From NCBI RefSeq assembly GCF_964340395.1, contig NC_135553.1, forward strand, positions 27,695,449-27,759,448: a stretch of DNA of 64,000 bases. The letters are read 5' to 3'. Source of the stretch: Glandiceps talaboti (taxonomy: Eukaryota > Hemichordata > Enteropneusta > Spengelidae). The position numbers and the translations under genes were made by a program. The notes beneath the pieces are model-generated. The model was not told where the DNA came from and did not search any database. It was given only the letters and a program-made list of their open reading frames with translations. Within the stretch, counting starts at the first letter, position 1; each line of letters starts with the position of its first letter. Positions 35,512-46,385 of this stretch are shown in pieces.

Positions 35512-38251
35512 TGCCATTACCGAGGAGTAGGTTCTAACCATTACAGAGGAGTAGGTTCTAACTATTACAGAGGAGTAGGTTCTAACTATTACAGAGGAGT
35601 AGGTTCTAACTATTACAGAGGAGTAGGTTCTAACTATTACAGAGGAGTAGGTTCTAACTATTACAGAGGAGTAGGTTCTAACTGTTACAGAGGAGTAGGT
35701 TCTAACTGTTACAGAGGAGTAGGTTCTAACTATTACAGAGGAGTAGGTTCTAACTATTACAGAGGAGTAGGTTCTAACTGTTACAGAGGAGTAGGTTCTA
35801 ACTATTACAGAGGAGTAGGTTCTAACGGTTACAGAGGAGTAGGTTCTAACTGTTACAGAGGAGTAGGTTCTAACTATTACAGAGGAGTAGGTTCTAACTG
35901 TTACAGAGGAGTAGGTTCTAACTATTACAGAGGAGTGGGTTCTAACGGTTACAGAGGAGTAGGTTCTAACGGTTACAGAGGAGTAGGTTCTAACTATTAC
36001 AGAGGAGTAGGTTCTAACTATTACAGAGGAGTAGGTTCTAACTGTTACAGAGGAGTAGGTTCTAACTGTTACAGAGGAGTAGGTTCTAACTGTTACAGAG
36101 GAGTAGGTTCTAACTGTTACAGAGGAGTAGGTTCTAACTATTACAGAGGAGTAGGTTCTAACTATTACAGAGGAGTAGGTTCTAACGGTTACAGAGGAGT
36201 AGTTTCTAACTGTTACAGAGGAGTAGGTTCTAACTGTTACAGAGGAGTAGGTTCTAACTGTTACAGAGGAGTAGGTTCTAACTGTTACAGAGGAGTAGTT
36301 TCTAACTGTTACAGAGGAGTAGGTTCTAACGGTTACAGAGGAGTAGGTTCTAACTGTTACAGAGGAGTAGTTTCTAACTGTTACAGAGGAGTAGTTTCTA
36401 ACTGTTACAGAGGAGTAGGTTCTAACTATTACAGAGGAGTAGGTTCTAACTATTACAGAGGAGTAGGTTCTAACTATTACAGAGGAGTGGGTTCTAACTA
36501 TTACAGAGGAGTGGGTTCTAACTATTACAGAGGAGTAGGTTCTAACTGTTACAGAGGAGTAGTTTCTAACGGTTACAGAGGAGTAGTTTCTAACTGTTAC
36601 AGAGGAGTAGGTTCTAACTATTACAGAGGAGTAGGTTCTAACTATTACAGAGGAGTAGGTTCTAACTGTTACAGAGGAGTAGGTTCTAACTATTACAGAG
36701 GAGTAGGTTCTAACTATTACAGAGGAGTAGGTTCTAACTATTACAGAGGAGTAGGTTCTAACTGTTACAGAGGAGTAGGTTCTAACTATTACAGAGGAGT
36801 AGGTTCTAACTATTACAGAGGAGTAGGTTCTAACTGTTACAGAGGAGTAGGTTCTAACTATTACAGAGAAGTAGGTTCTAACTGTTACAGAGGAGTAGGT
36901 TCTAACTATTACAGAGGAGTAGGTTCTAACTATTACAGAGGAGTGGGTTCTAACTATTACAGAGGAGTAGGTTCTAACTATTACAGAGGAGTAGGTTCTA
37001 ACTATTACAGAGGAGTGGGTTCTAACTATTACAGAGGAGTGGGTTCTAACTATTACAGAGGAGTAGGTTCTAACTGTTACAGAGGAGTAGTTTCTAACTG
37101 TTACAGAGGAGTAGGTTCTAACTATTACAGAGGAGTAGGTTCTAACGGTTACAGAGGAGTAGGTTCTAACGGTTACAGAGGAGTGGGTTCTAACTATTAC
37201 AGAGGAGTAGGTTCTAACGGTTACAGAGGAGTAGGTTCTAACTATTACAGAGGAGTAGGTTCTAACTATTACAGAGGAGTAGTTTCTAACTGTTACAGAG
37301 GAGTAGGTTCTAACGGTTACAGAGGAATAGGTTCTAACGGTTACAGAGGAGTAGGTTCTAACGGTTACAGAGGAGTAGGTTCTAACTATTACAGAGGAGT
37401 AGGTTCTAACTATTACAGAGGAGTAGGTTCTAACTATTACAGAGGAGTAGGTTCTAACTATTACAGAGGAGTAGGTTCTAACTGTTACAGAGGAGTAGGT
37501 TCTAACTATTACAGAGGAGTAGGTTCTAACTATTACAGAGGAGTAGGTTCTAACTATTACAGAGGAGTAGTTTCTAACTGTTACAGAGGAGTAGGTTCTA
37601 ACGGTTACAGAGGAGTAGGTTCTAACTGTTACAGAGGAGTAGGTTCTAACTATTACAGAGGAGTAGGTTCTAACTATTACAGAGGAGTAGGTTCTAACTA
37701 TTACAGAGGAGTAGGTTCTAACTGTTACAGAGGAGTAGGTTCTAACTATTACAGAGGAGTAGGTTCTAACTCTTACAGAGGAGTGGGTTCTAACTATTAC
37801 AGAGGAGTAGGTTCTAACTGTTACAGAGGAGTAGGTTCTAACTATTACAGAGGAGTAGGTTCTAACTGTTACAGAGGAGTGGGTTCTAACTATTACAGAG
37901 GAGTAGGTTCTAACTATTACAGAGGAGTAGGTTCTAACTGTTACAGAGGAGTAGGTTCTAACTATTACAGAGGAGTAGGTTCTAACTGTTACAGAGGAGT
38001 AGGTTCTAACTGTTACAGAGGAGTAGGTTCTAACTATTACAGAGGAGTGGGTTCTAACTATTACAGAGGAGTAGGTTCTAACTGTTACAGAGGAGTAGGT
38101 TCTAACTGTTACAGAGGAGTAGGTTCTAACTATTACAGAGGAGTAGGTTCTAACTGTTACAGAGGAGTAGGTTCTAACTATTACAGAGGAGTAGGTTCTA
38201 ACTATTACAGAGGAGTAGGTTCTAACGGTTACAGAGGAGTAGGTTCTAACC
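35512..38251. repeat. 24-bp minisatellite in intron 3, about 114 copies
   Basis: The unit GGTTCTAACTATTACAGAGG + AGTA spans 2.7 kb. Variation is almost confined to ACTATT/ACTGTT/ACGGTT, GTAGG/GTGGG and GTAGGTT/GTAGTTT. One frame per strand stays open (YYRGVGSN on +, VRTYSSVI on minus) because the unit is a multiple of three. The location inside an intron bounded by matching splice phases argues that neither is a gene. In the sense strand every unit contains TTCTAAC (branch-point-like) and TATTACAG|AG (acceptor-like). Confidence 0.96.
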
Positions 38252-38424
38252 TTTGGTTTCTTGAGTTCATTAGAACTAAGTTTGTGTAACATCGAGTTCT
38301 TTTGTAACACAAATTCCAGTTACTATTAGTTTCAGGTCAGAACTCTTGAACTTTATTTTTGCATTTCTTCAATGGCTATTTTTCTTTGAATGGTTCTATT
38401 TGATATACATGGCTCCACTGATAA

Positions 38425-39339
38425 GGGAGCCTTCAGTATTTACAGGGGAAGGGGCGCAGAGGAATCGGGGTGGGTCACATTTTACAAACAAGTTCTTGGG
38501 GGAGGGTCATATTTTGCATTACAATGTTTGGGGGAGGGTCACATTTTACAGTCCATAGTTTTGTGACCAAATTGAAGATTCAATTATTGTAAATCAGATT
38601 TGTGTGTTTTGAGATGTAAAAGTGAGATTAGCACTCAACATTCATTTTTACAAGTACTTTACAAAATACAAAATAAAAATATATGTATTGTAAGAAAATT
38701 GTTTTATAAAAATATTTTGTTGAGTGTACCATCCCACCTTATCACTCACACTGTCCGTGAATGTTGTTGTTAAAATATGATGATGATGATGGTATCGATG
38801 ATGATCTAGTTTTGAATGTCATAGAGAACACAGACAGTGATACATGTACTGACTCAAGTAGTACCAGTGAGTCACTTGAGTCAGATTAGAGTGACACTGA
38901 TATGGCAATACTGAAGGTGAAGGTGATGATGATGATGATGATGATAATGATAATGATATCAGGGGGGAACTTTTACAAGTGACCAGATCAGGCAGAGTAT
39001 GCACAACATCGAAAACACATTTGTAGATACTAACTAGATTGTGTGTATGATTATAAGAGAAAGGTAACTAGCCAGTCTTTTACTGTTTGTCACTTTATAT
39101 GTACAAATATTGCATTCTAATACAGAGTCAAAATCATTTAATTTGTATATATACATATAATGGGAATATTGATTAACGTTCAGTATATGCAATTGTCAAG
39201 GGGAGGGTCATGTTTTACAAAATGGGGCAAAGGGGAGGGTCACTTTTTACAAATGGAAAATGGGGGGAGGGTCATGTTTTATTTCACAGACCATGTGTGA
39301 TTTCCTTCCCCCCCCCCTTTGTAAATACTGAAGGCTCCC
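38425..39339. mobile_element. PIF/Harbinger-like non-autonomous transposon, 915 bp
   Basis: Perfect 20-bp inverted ends GGGAGCCTTCAGTATTTACA (38425-38444 and 39320-39339) are flanked by TAA at 38422-38424 and 39340-39342. A TWA trinucleotide duplication with GG-initial ends is the known PIF/Harbinger signature. GGGGAGGGTCA motifs recur three times near each end, all in the same orientation. The centre holds a broken frame rich in Asp, Ser and Thr, ending in VTRSGRVCTTSKT, a relic of a protein. It sits in intron 3. Confidence 0.85.
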
Positions 39340-39342
39340 TAA

Positions 39343-39450
39343 GATGGTATTCAAGCCCTTGGGATTCATACATTGGGGTTTAAAAGATGTGATAATCCCA
39401 TAAAGTAAGAACAGTTTACTTCATAATGAAAAAATCATCTCTATTTACAG
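39343..39450 (+). other. End of intron 3
   Basis: Short intronic stretch ending in CTCTATTTACAG. Confidence 0.7.
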
Positions 39451-39691
39451 CACAAGAAGCTCAAGCATCAACATCATCATCATCATCGTCATCTGCATCT
39501 TCATCATCTGCATCATCATCATCATCATTGTTGTCTTCATCAACAGCAGCAAGACCAACATCAAATCGACCAATGGATAGCTCTGACGAGTCAGACAAGG
39601 AAGAATTTCGGAATCAAGCAGAGAGGGCAGCACAACTGCACCTGCCACCTCCACATCATCTGTTGGATAAGGAAAGGGAGCAATTCCTAAG
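39451..39691 (+). CDS. TNRC18/BAHCC1: BAHCC1/TNRC18-family gene, exon 4 (poly-Ser)
   Basis: The exon is 241 nt, acceptor TATTTACAG, donor CTAAG|GTAGAT. It enters in phase 1 (G|CA = Ala) and leaves in phase 2. It encodes AQEAQAS, then a serine tract coded by TCA/TCT/TCG runs with a few Ala and Leu, followed by SDESDKEEFRNQAERAAQLHLPPPHHLLDKEREQFLR. The acidic-to-charged helix at the end probably continues into exon 5. The TCA/TCATCT trinucleotide run is a candidate for length polymorphism. Confidence 0.85.
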
Positions 39692-39819
39692 GTAGATTTT
39701 CTTAATCTCTTCAAACTTATGCTATCTTTAGATAGTGTCATTTCTCACAATATTCTATATCTTTCAAAGCAACAGATTAGTTGGCAGACAACTATTTTTC
39801 AATCCCGTTCCCATTGATT

Positions 39820-40265
39820 TATTTATCTAATTAGTCGATCGCTAGATTGTGGGGGTCCTATCAGTGATTGTTCAAGTATGCTCTGAGTATGTGTAATGTT
39901 TCCCGTATACGTACGAGTCGATCGAGTGCACCGACCGAAAATTGCCGATGTAATATCTCGCATTTTACGTTATTTCAAGTCTCGAGAGGTAATGAGGTTT
40001 CATGCGGTTTATTACTTCCGCATTTACGACAAGGCGATCGATCGACCGATATCGATATAATCATTTTATTACTATCAAAATCCTTAGTTTGTTCATCTAA
40101 AGCACTTATTTAGAGATATTTGTGGTCAATTCGAAGAAATGTATGAGGTTTTTTCCACGATAGCCAACATGCACGTCGTGCACCTTTGTTTTGAAATCTA
40201 CCTGCACTGGGCAAAATCAATGTGCATAGTAGCACGGTGCACCCGGGTATTTCGAGCCCTGAAAA
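39820..40265 (+). repeat. Family D dispersed repeat, copy 3, in intron 4
   Basis: It shares GCCGATGTAATATCTCGCAT, TTTCAAGTCTCGAGA and TGCACTGGGCAAAATCAATG, TGCATA with 5930-6300. It is CpG-richer than surrounding DNA. Confidence 0.6.
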
Positions 40266-40434
40266 TTCGCCAATACTGAAATTAATATAGTGGATGAAAC
40301 AATCAGCAGGGAGATCATTTTATATAATGATCTTCCCAAAAATCTTTCTGTTTTTGTCTTTTTTTAACATTCAATATTAGTATGGTTGCTATGGTATGTA
40401 AACTTTGTGACCCCTAGTCACATGACAATACCAG

Positions 40435-40620
40435 TGAAGGAAAGGCAAATGAATTAACATTCCAAAAATGTATGCAGATATGCCTAGCAACAAGACCATG
40501 CCCATAGCAACAGTTAAATGATGGTGTGTATATTGCAGATATATAACATCATGGATAGGTAGGAATGAGCAAAAATCTTCAAAAAATGTATGCAAATATG
40601 CCTAGCAAGAAGACCACATA
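40435..40620 (+). repeat. Family A element, fragment
   Basis: One and a half ATAGCAACAGTTAAATGATG / ATGCCTAGCAACAAGACCA monomers only. Confidence 0.8.
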
Positions 40621-40726
40621 ATCATAATAGAAAATTAAAATTTACTCGCTAGAGTTAACTTGTTCTACAATGGTAGCGCAATTTACTTACTCACTTGAAA
40701 GAGATCCTTTTCTTTTATGTCAGCAG

Positions 40727-40806
40727 AGAACAGAGAGAAATGTTCACCAAACCATCAACTGCAAGTCAAATGTTGGGAGAACTTAGTTCTAATTTGATAG
40801 TTACAG
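40727..40806 (+). CDS. TNRC18/BAHCC1: BAHCC1/TNRC18-family gene, exon 5 (80 nt)
   Basis: Entered after TGTCAGCAG in phase 2 and left at TTACAG|GTATGT in phase 1. It encodes (R)EQREMFTKPSTASQMLGELSSNLIVT. The acceptor is a CAGCAG doublet: using the first AG (exon start 40724) would add one Ser codon without changing frame. The exon is too short for a domain. It is supported by exact phase fit with exons 4 and 6. Confidence 0.8.
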
Positions 40807-40924
40807 GTATGTAATGTTATTATTGAGATGAATACTAGCCTGGAATCCATGTGAATGGAGGTTTTGAATTTGTTTTTCCCCATCAAAATACAAAAATCCC
40901 CATTTGCCTGGATTCGAAGCTTGA

Positions 40925-41100
40925 TGACTACATGAGATGGATACGTGACTGTTACAGGTATGTAATATTGATGAGATGGATACGTTACTGTTACAGGTAT
41001 GTAATCTTGATGAGATGGATATGTGACTGTTACAAGTATGTAATCTTGATGAGATGGATGCTTGACTTACAGGTATGTAATGTTGTTGATGAGATGGGTG
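40925..41100 (+). repeat. Tandem copies of the exon 5 donor region, about 39 bp units
   Basis: Four units of the form GATGAGATGGATACGTGACT + GTTACAGGTATGTAAT follow the exon 5 donor. Each repeats GTTACAG|GTATGTAAT (one has ACAAG). The true exon 5 boundary reads AGTTACAG|GTATGTAATGTT, then GAGATG. The units therefore appear copied from the splice junction itself. Junctions lie near 40957, 40996, 41035 and 41072. Confidence 0.85.
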
Positions 41101-41812
41101 CGGATGGATTGCAATATTGTGTCATTCATTCATATGGTAAAGAGTTGGAGAATAACTGGATTATTTCATTTACCAAGAATAAAAAAAATCCAAATAAAGT
41201 TACAAAATAAAAACACAAGTCTTTACAGTGCAGAGATTGGTCAGTGGCATTGCTTAAAGAATTTTTTTTTGACAGCTTAATCCTCTCTCTGTAACTTACA
41301 AATACCATCTGGGGAGAAAAGATTTAAAAAGATGTGATGAATTGGTACGGTTGATGTAATGTAGGAAGGAACATTACAATGTAAATTCACATTTTAGAAT
41401 CTACAGTAGAAATAAATACACAGTAAACTGGCAAAATTTATTTTCTAAATTAAGACAATGTAAAAACAAACAATGTAATATTTTCAATGTTTAAAGTTTG
41501 TGGCCAATGACTTTTCCATGTGGCTAATTGAAAATGGACAACATTAGCCAAATGTGGAAAATGTGGCTAATGATTTTCAGAAACCCAGCGCTAGCACAGA
41601 GATGAATACAGGACTGACTTTAATAGCAGTTTCACAGTGTCAGTTTGATGCCATAATACAAGAAATATCTCATGCATTTTTAATGTAGCTGTAAAAGTGT
41701 GTTATTGTGTGGGAAACCGCCGATCAGAACATTCTTGATTGTATATCAGTACAGCGATCACTGTCTATTAAATGAGGTTTTAGTTCATTTCAATTTTTGA
41801 ATATTTTTGCAG
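41101..41812 (+). other. Remainder of intron 5
   Basis: AT-rich. It contains GTGGCTAATG/ATTAGCCA short inverted motifs near 41500-41575 and ends in TTTTTGCAG. Confidence 0.55.
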
Positions 41813-42133
41813 GTGGTGGAAATTTACCACCAAATGTTCATCAATGGGAAGGCAATGAAGCTGCTGCAGCAGCTGCTGCAGCTCAACAAGCCCAATTAGC
41901 TGCAGCACATTGGTTACCAAGAGCAGCACCAACTGGTGGCTCACCGTTATGGTTAGGTCATCCCCCATATGGATTACCATCAACAGGTCATCCAGCATTA
42001 CACCATGGAAGTATGGAAGCACAGGCAGCACCACATGGACATATTCCATTATCCCATCCCATCCAGTTAGCCCGGGATCCTACAACTGGTCAATTTGTAT
42101 TGATACCTGCTGAAGCTACAGTGCATAATCTAG
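41813..42133 (+). CDS. TNRC18/BAHCC1: BAHCC1/TNRC18-family gene, exon 6
   Basis: The exon is 321 nt, acceptor TTTTTGCAG, donor CTAG|GTAAGA, phase 1 at both ends. It encodes GGGNLPPNVHQWEGNE, an eight-Ala run, QQAQLAAAHWLPRAAPTG, then GSPLWLGHPPYGLPSTGHPALHHG and LARDPTTGQFVLIPAE. From memory, vertebrate BAHCC1 has an AWLPR....SLWMG.HSYGLGHPALHQ segment followed by a VILPSE segment, in the same order. This exon is one of the clearest family identifiers. Function of the segment is unknown. Confidence 0.9.
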
Positions 42134-42189
42134 GTAAGATAGCATAATGAAATTTTGATAAAAAATCAGATTTTTTCTGAATTTGATAA

Positions 42190-42805
42190 TTATGAGTTTG
42201 ATGACCTTGTTTCTAGACATGTTATTCTGCAGATGTTGTTCAAACTGCTTTTACATAATTGGCCCTAGCAACCATGACCATGCCCCTAGCAACAACCAAA
42301 TGCCAGTATAGTTTGCAAAAATAACATCGTCTGGTAGGTAAGTGAGTAATGGCATCTATTGCAAAGATAAGAACAGGAATTAATGGATAAGTGAACAAAC
42401 ATTTCAAAAATGACTGCAAATATGCCTAGCAACAAGAACATACCCATATCAACAGCCAAATGATGGTTTATATTGCAAAGATAACGACAGGGATGGTTAG
42501 GTAAGGGGATAAACATCCACTAGGTGAATGCAAATATGCCAAGCAACAAGTCCATGCCCATAGTAACAACCAAATGATCATGCATATCGCAAAGATACCA
42601 TTTATTAATAGGCAATTGAATAAACATTCAAGAAATGTATGTAAATGTGCCTAGCAACAAGACCACACCCATAGCAACAGCCAAATGATCGCTTATATTG
42701 GAAAGATAACAACAGGGATTAGCAGACAACTCAGTAAACATTCAAATAAAATGTATGCAAATGTTCAGTCAATCATACAGTTGTCCTACAATGCCATTGG
42801 CACAA
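42190..42805 (+). repeat. Family A element, right part
   Basis: It starts near GTTATTCTGCAGATGTTGTT and has five ATAGCAACA..CAAATGAT monomers. It ends at GTCCTACAATGCCATTGGC. It lies in intron 6. Confidence 0.82.
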
Positions 42806-42989
42806 TATTTCATACAGTCTTATATATCACACTACCATGACTGATGGCAAACCCCTGAAAACATCCATTGTGGGGGAGGGGGGGGGTTGAGTCATCGGCA
42901 ATGACTGCATGTTATAAACAGTATAGAGAATCAACCAAGTATCAAACATATTGACTTATTTATTTCTTTATTTTTCATTTTAAATTTAG

Positions 42990-44633
42990 AAGTGTTAGAC
43001 CGGTCAGCATCAATATGGCCATATGCTGCTGGTCCACATCATCTGTCATCCCATGGACATCAGCTGCAACAAATTATGATGAATCAACACCAATATGGAC
43101 AAATCCAACAACAACAACAGTTACTGCAACGACAAGAACAGCAGCGAAGTATGGACTATATTTGGCAACAACATGCCATTATGAATTTCTACAAACAGCA
43201 GGCACAGAAGTACCAAGAGGAACAGCAACAGAAACAACAACAGGCTAGGGAGGCTGAAGAAAGGCAGCAAAGAGAAAGCCAGGCAGCTGCTGCTGCTGCT
43301 GCTGCTGCTGCTGCCGCTGTTCCACCACCATTGCCTCCACCACCACCAAGTGAAAGCCCACGTAATGAAGAACGGGAAAAGCAAGTTGACAAGATAAAGA
43401 TTATTGAAGAAGAGAAAAAGAAAGCAGAGGAGAAGAGAAATGAGAAACCACCATCGCAACATCCTTATTTCCCAACCATTCCCATTACACCTGGACAAGC
43501 TCCATTTCCACCATACATGTACCCTCATACTCCACCACTGCAGTATTTCTATGATCACACGGCAGGTGCTGTGTTCCCAGTACCTGCAACAACTGCAGCC
43601 TCCACCATGGCAACTGCAGCTGTAAGCTCATCAAGACCAAGCAGTGTCTCTTCAGCATCATCCACAACAACAGCTACAGCAACAGTAAACATGGCAACAA
43701 CATCCAAAGTTGAAACATCTCTGCGCAGTACAAGTGTGCAAACAGTCACTCCACCTGCAGAACCAGATGTTAGCACTATTCTCTGTTCTAAAGACACAGA
43801 GACAGAAGTTGAGAATATTAATACATGTACTCTAAAATCAAGTGTTGATGAAAATGCACCATCCAGTGAGTTACAGATAGACAGGGCCATATTGACTTGT
43901 GACTCGCCCATTGATGTTGTTGGTACTGTGTCTGCATCTCCCATCAAGCCATCACTGCCTGAACCCCCTAAACAAAGTTTTGGTACAATGACTGAAAATA
44001 TGGAGGAGATGACACAGACAATAGAATCCATGGAAAACAAACTAGAAGACCAAACAAACATGACACCGTCACCAAAACTGACAATCCAGACATCAGACAT
44101 TTCTTCACCAGAAAAGTATCATGACATAAGTGACTCTGAAAAACCGCTCGTCATTGTTGAAAGAAATGAACAAAGTAGTAACTTTGGATCAGACCAGATA
44201 GAAGAACACAGTCCAGTTGCCAGAATACCACCCTCTACTCAGACCCAGGTACAAGACATATCTGTGGTATCTTATCACTCAACCAGTCGAGTTGAAGACT
44301 TGTCAGAATATGCCAGCAGTTTGATAGCATTGAAGAAAGAGAAATTAGATGAACTTAGTCAGGCTATAAATTCACCGGCTATTCAGGAGAAAACTGTACA
44401 CCATTATATTGACAATGTACAAGACAGCAAAAACAAAATGGCATTGGTTCCCAAGATGGATCTGAGTGTTGAAACGTTTGATCAACTGAAGAAACAAGAC
44501 TTTGTGTCCAATGTGTTGGCAAGTAAACAAAGTGTGATTTCAAAGAGTCATGTTATTGATCCCGAACAGTGGGAAGCTATTGAAGGAATTGCATTGCTAA
44601 GTGAGGCTGCAGTACAGAGGAGTTTACAAACTG
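42990..44633 (+). CDS. TNRC18/BAHCC1: BAHCC1/TNRC18-family gene, exon 7 (Gln/Ala/Pro-rich)
   Basis: The exon is 1644 nt, acceptor TAAATTTAG, donor AACTG|GTAAGA, phase 1 at both ends (548 codons). It opens with EVLDRSASIWPYAAG, matching the family's DVLD.ASLWP block. A Gln-rich helix-prone stretch follows (QIQQQQQLLQRQEQQRS, then QKYQEEQQQKQQQAREAEER), then a 13-residue alanine run, a proline run, a charged EEEKKKAEEKRNEK segment, and HPYFPTIPITPGQAPFPPYM. The C-terminal part is Ser/Thr-rich and ends with LIALKKEKLDELSQAINS and EGIALLSEAAVQRSLQTG, resembling the family's LxALALLSELAE block. The Gln and Ala runs are trinucleotide-coded, in keeping with the TNRC name. Confidence 0.92.
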
Positions 44634-44750
44634 GTAAGATAGTGATTATCATTTAGGTGTCTATTTTCAAGGCTTAATACTGTTTATGTCTCTTTATATC
44701 TTTTAATCATTTTAGCATGTCTTTAGTGTGCTTCATATCGTCTTAATTTA

Positions 44751-44955
44751 GTTTTTGCAAAGGATTAGTTACCATCTAGTGAAACTCATATAGTTTGCAA
44801 AGGATTAGTTACCATCTAGTGAAACTCATATAGTTTGCAAAGGATTAGTTACCATCTAGTGAAACTCATATAGTTTGCAAAGGATTAGTTACCATCTAGT
44901 GAAACTCATATAGTTTGCAAAGGATTAGTTACCATCTAGTGAAACCCGTATGGTT
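44751..44955. repeat. 40-bp tandem repeat, five copies, intron 7
   Basis: Unit AGTTTGCAAAGGATTAGTTA + CCATCTAGTGAAACTCATAT; four copies are almost identical and the fifth diverges at its end. Confidence 0.95.
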
Positions 44956-45326
44956 TGCTTTGAATATTAATCTATAAAGTTTTGTAGGAAAGTTAGTAAT
45001 GTGACTGGAAGTGATTTTAGTACTTATGCTCTGAGCAAAAGCACATGATTTTATATCTCTTGATGTCTTTGATTTTTTGTTTTATGAAAATGTATTATGT
45101 TGGCAATCAAGATTTTGGCCGTTAGAGGCTAAATTATTATATCTATCTAAGATTTCACTTGAAGAGCAATTCATTCCAATTCCAGAATACATACCGTGTC
45201 ATTTTTCATTTGAAAATCCCAGAGATATGGCAAAAAAGGACATCTCTAGCATAACCTACCACATTTGTTATCGTTATTATTCTTTTTAACATAAATTTTG
45301 TCATTATTTTTTCTTTGATTGTTCAG
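44956..45326 (+). other. Remainder of intron 7
   Basis: AT-rich, ending in TTGTTCAG. The 70-codon open frame at 45077-45289 has no recognisable content. Confidence 0.55.
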
Positions 45327-45497
45327 AAAACAGAGTGGAGATGAAGCATGGGCATGACATCATTGATGGTGATCACCATGGCAACACCGATCTGAATGCC
45401 AATCATTACCACTCTAACAAACAAGAGATAAGGTCAAGTACTGCAGAGTATGTTATTAAGAGTAAAGTATCCTTTACCATCAAGAAAGAAGCTTTGG
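45327..45497 (+). CDS. TNRC18/BAHCC1: BAHCC1/TNRC18-family gene, exon 8
   Basis: The exon is 171 nt, acceptor TTGTTCAG, donor TTTGG|GTGAGA, phase 1 at both ends (G|AA = Glu). It encodes ENRVEMKHGHDIIDGDHHGN ... SNKQEIRSSTAEYVIKSK and KKEALG. It is His- and Lys-rich with no domain. It is supported by the phase fit with exons 7 and 9. Confidence 0.8.
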
Positions 45498-45861
45498 GTG
45501 AGAATGTAGTGTTTTATTTCAAATTACATGATTGATAGCATAGTGCAAGTAGTGCAAGAAAGAGAAGAGAGGACTTACAAGAATTAATTCAAAATGGCTG
45601 ACAAATGATAAAGTGCTTTCAGGAAGTGTCAGATTGTGAATTTTTTGGGGGGTGGGGGGGGGGACGACCAGCAGATATTCTGATTTGAAAGCTTCATGTG
45701 AAATGTAATTGACAAACGGTTTTAAATAGCAAATCTCAAAAATAGTAGATTAGATACATTTTGATATTTATGGACATTGTACCCAAAGGGTATTTGATGT
45801 TTTGAACTGATACCATAGTCCAAAGTGTAATCTCTTTCAAATGATGTGTTTATGTTGTCAG
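45498..45861 (+). other. Intron 8
   Basis: 364-nt intron with a G-rich run (TTTTGGGGGGTGGGGGGGGG) at about 45641-45662. No other feature. Confidence 0.8.
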
Positions 45862-46021
45862 GTAAAAGTTCATGGGGTGGATTTAAGTATCCTCCTGGTA
45901 TGGATGCTGGATCAATGGATGCCAGTGAGTTGGAGATGAGAATGAAACTTGCTGAGTTACAGAGAAAATATAAAGAGAAACAGAAAGAGTTGGCCAGGCT
46001 TCAGAGAAAAAAGGACAAAGA
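45862..46021 (+). CDS. TNRC18/BAHCC1: BAHCC1/TNRC18-family gene, exon 9 (coiled coil)
   Basis: The exon is 160 nt, acceptor TTGTCAG, donor AAAGA|GTGAGT. It enters in phase 1 and leaves in phase 2. It encodes GKSSWGGFKYPPGMDAGSMD, then ASELEMRMKLAELQRKYKEK and QKELARLQRKKDK. This is the signature coiled coil that gives BAHCC1 its name; vertebrate proteins have a nearly identical LxLAELQ..YKEKQRELARLQR. Heptad Leu spacing and alternating Lys/Glu support a coiled coil, probably for dimerisation or partner binding. The GA| end joins exon 10's T to give Asp. Confidence 0.95.
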
Positions 46022-46039
46022 GTGAGTATTGAATATCGA

Positions 46040-46385
46040 AAGAAAAAATATTCACAGCAACTTAGAGATATAAATTATATGGTAAATGATGGCAAAACTG
46101 AGGTCCTCTTTATCAGGTCTCAGTTCAATAAGGTTCCTCGTCCCATCAACCGCATCAACATTGGATCATGGTCTCTGCAGTTAGTGAATTCAGCATGTAA
46201 CATTGATGTAACATTGGATGACTGTTATAATCTCAAGAAGCACATCTCTTTGACATGCAAGTCAATTCATTTCCATTTCCAAGTAATAGGCCACATACGC
46301 CAGTATCCTACAAAGGAAGTTTGTCAGAAACTTGTCCATGCCCTAAAACAGTCAAACCTCATTAGTTTGAATAGCTTAGGACTAG
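46040..46385 (+). pseudogene. Non-LTR retrotransposon reverse-transcriptase fragment (CR1/L2-like)
   Basis: In intron 9, one frame reads NDGKTEVLFIRSQF, INIGSWSLQLVNSACNIDVT, LDDCYNLKKHISLTCKSIHF and LVHALKQSNL. The order LN..KTEVL, then I.IG, then S.RNLGV.FD..L....HI...CKS, then LVHAL..S.LDYCN is the known C-terminal part of CR1/L2-type reverse transcriptases. The catalytic region is absent and the frame degenerates after LKQSNL, so this is a short dead fragment. It runs in the same direction as the gene. A stop (TGA) separates it from the exon 9 frame at 46022. Confidence 0.85.

Noticed and set aside
35494-38310. Open frames of 938 (minus) and 927 (+) codons
   Set aside because: Repeat read-through inside intron 3; exons 3 and 4 join in phase without them.
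43121-44100. Minus-strand frames of 145 and 181 codons
   Set aside because: Antisense shadows of exon 7.
44751-44955. 40-bp array in intron 7 as another donor-derived repeat
   Set aside because: Only GTTT.CAAA and AGTGA agree with the exon 7 end; too weak compared with introns 2, 5 and 17.
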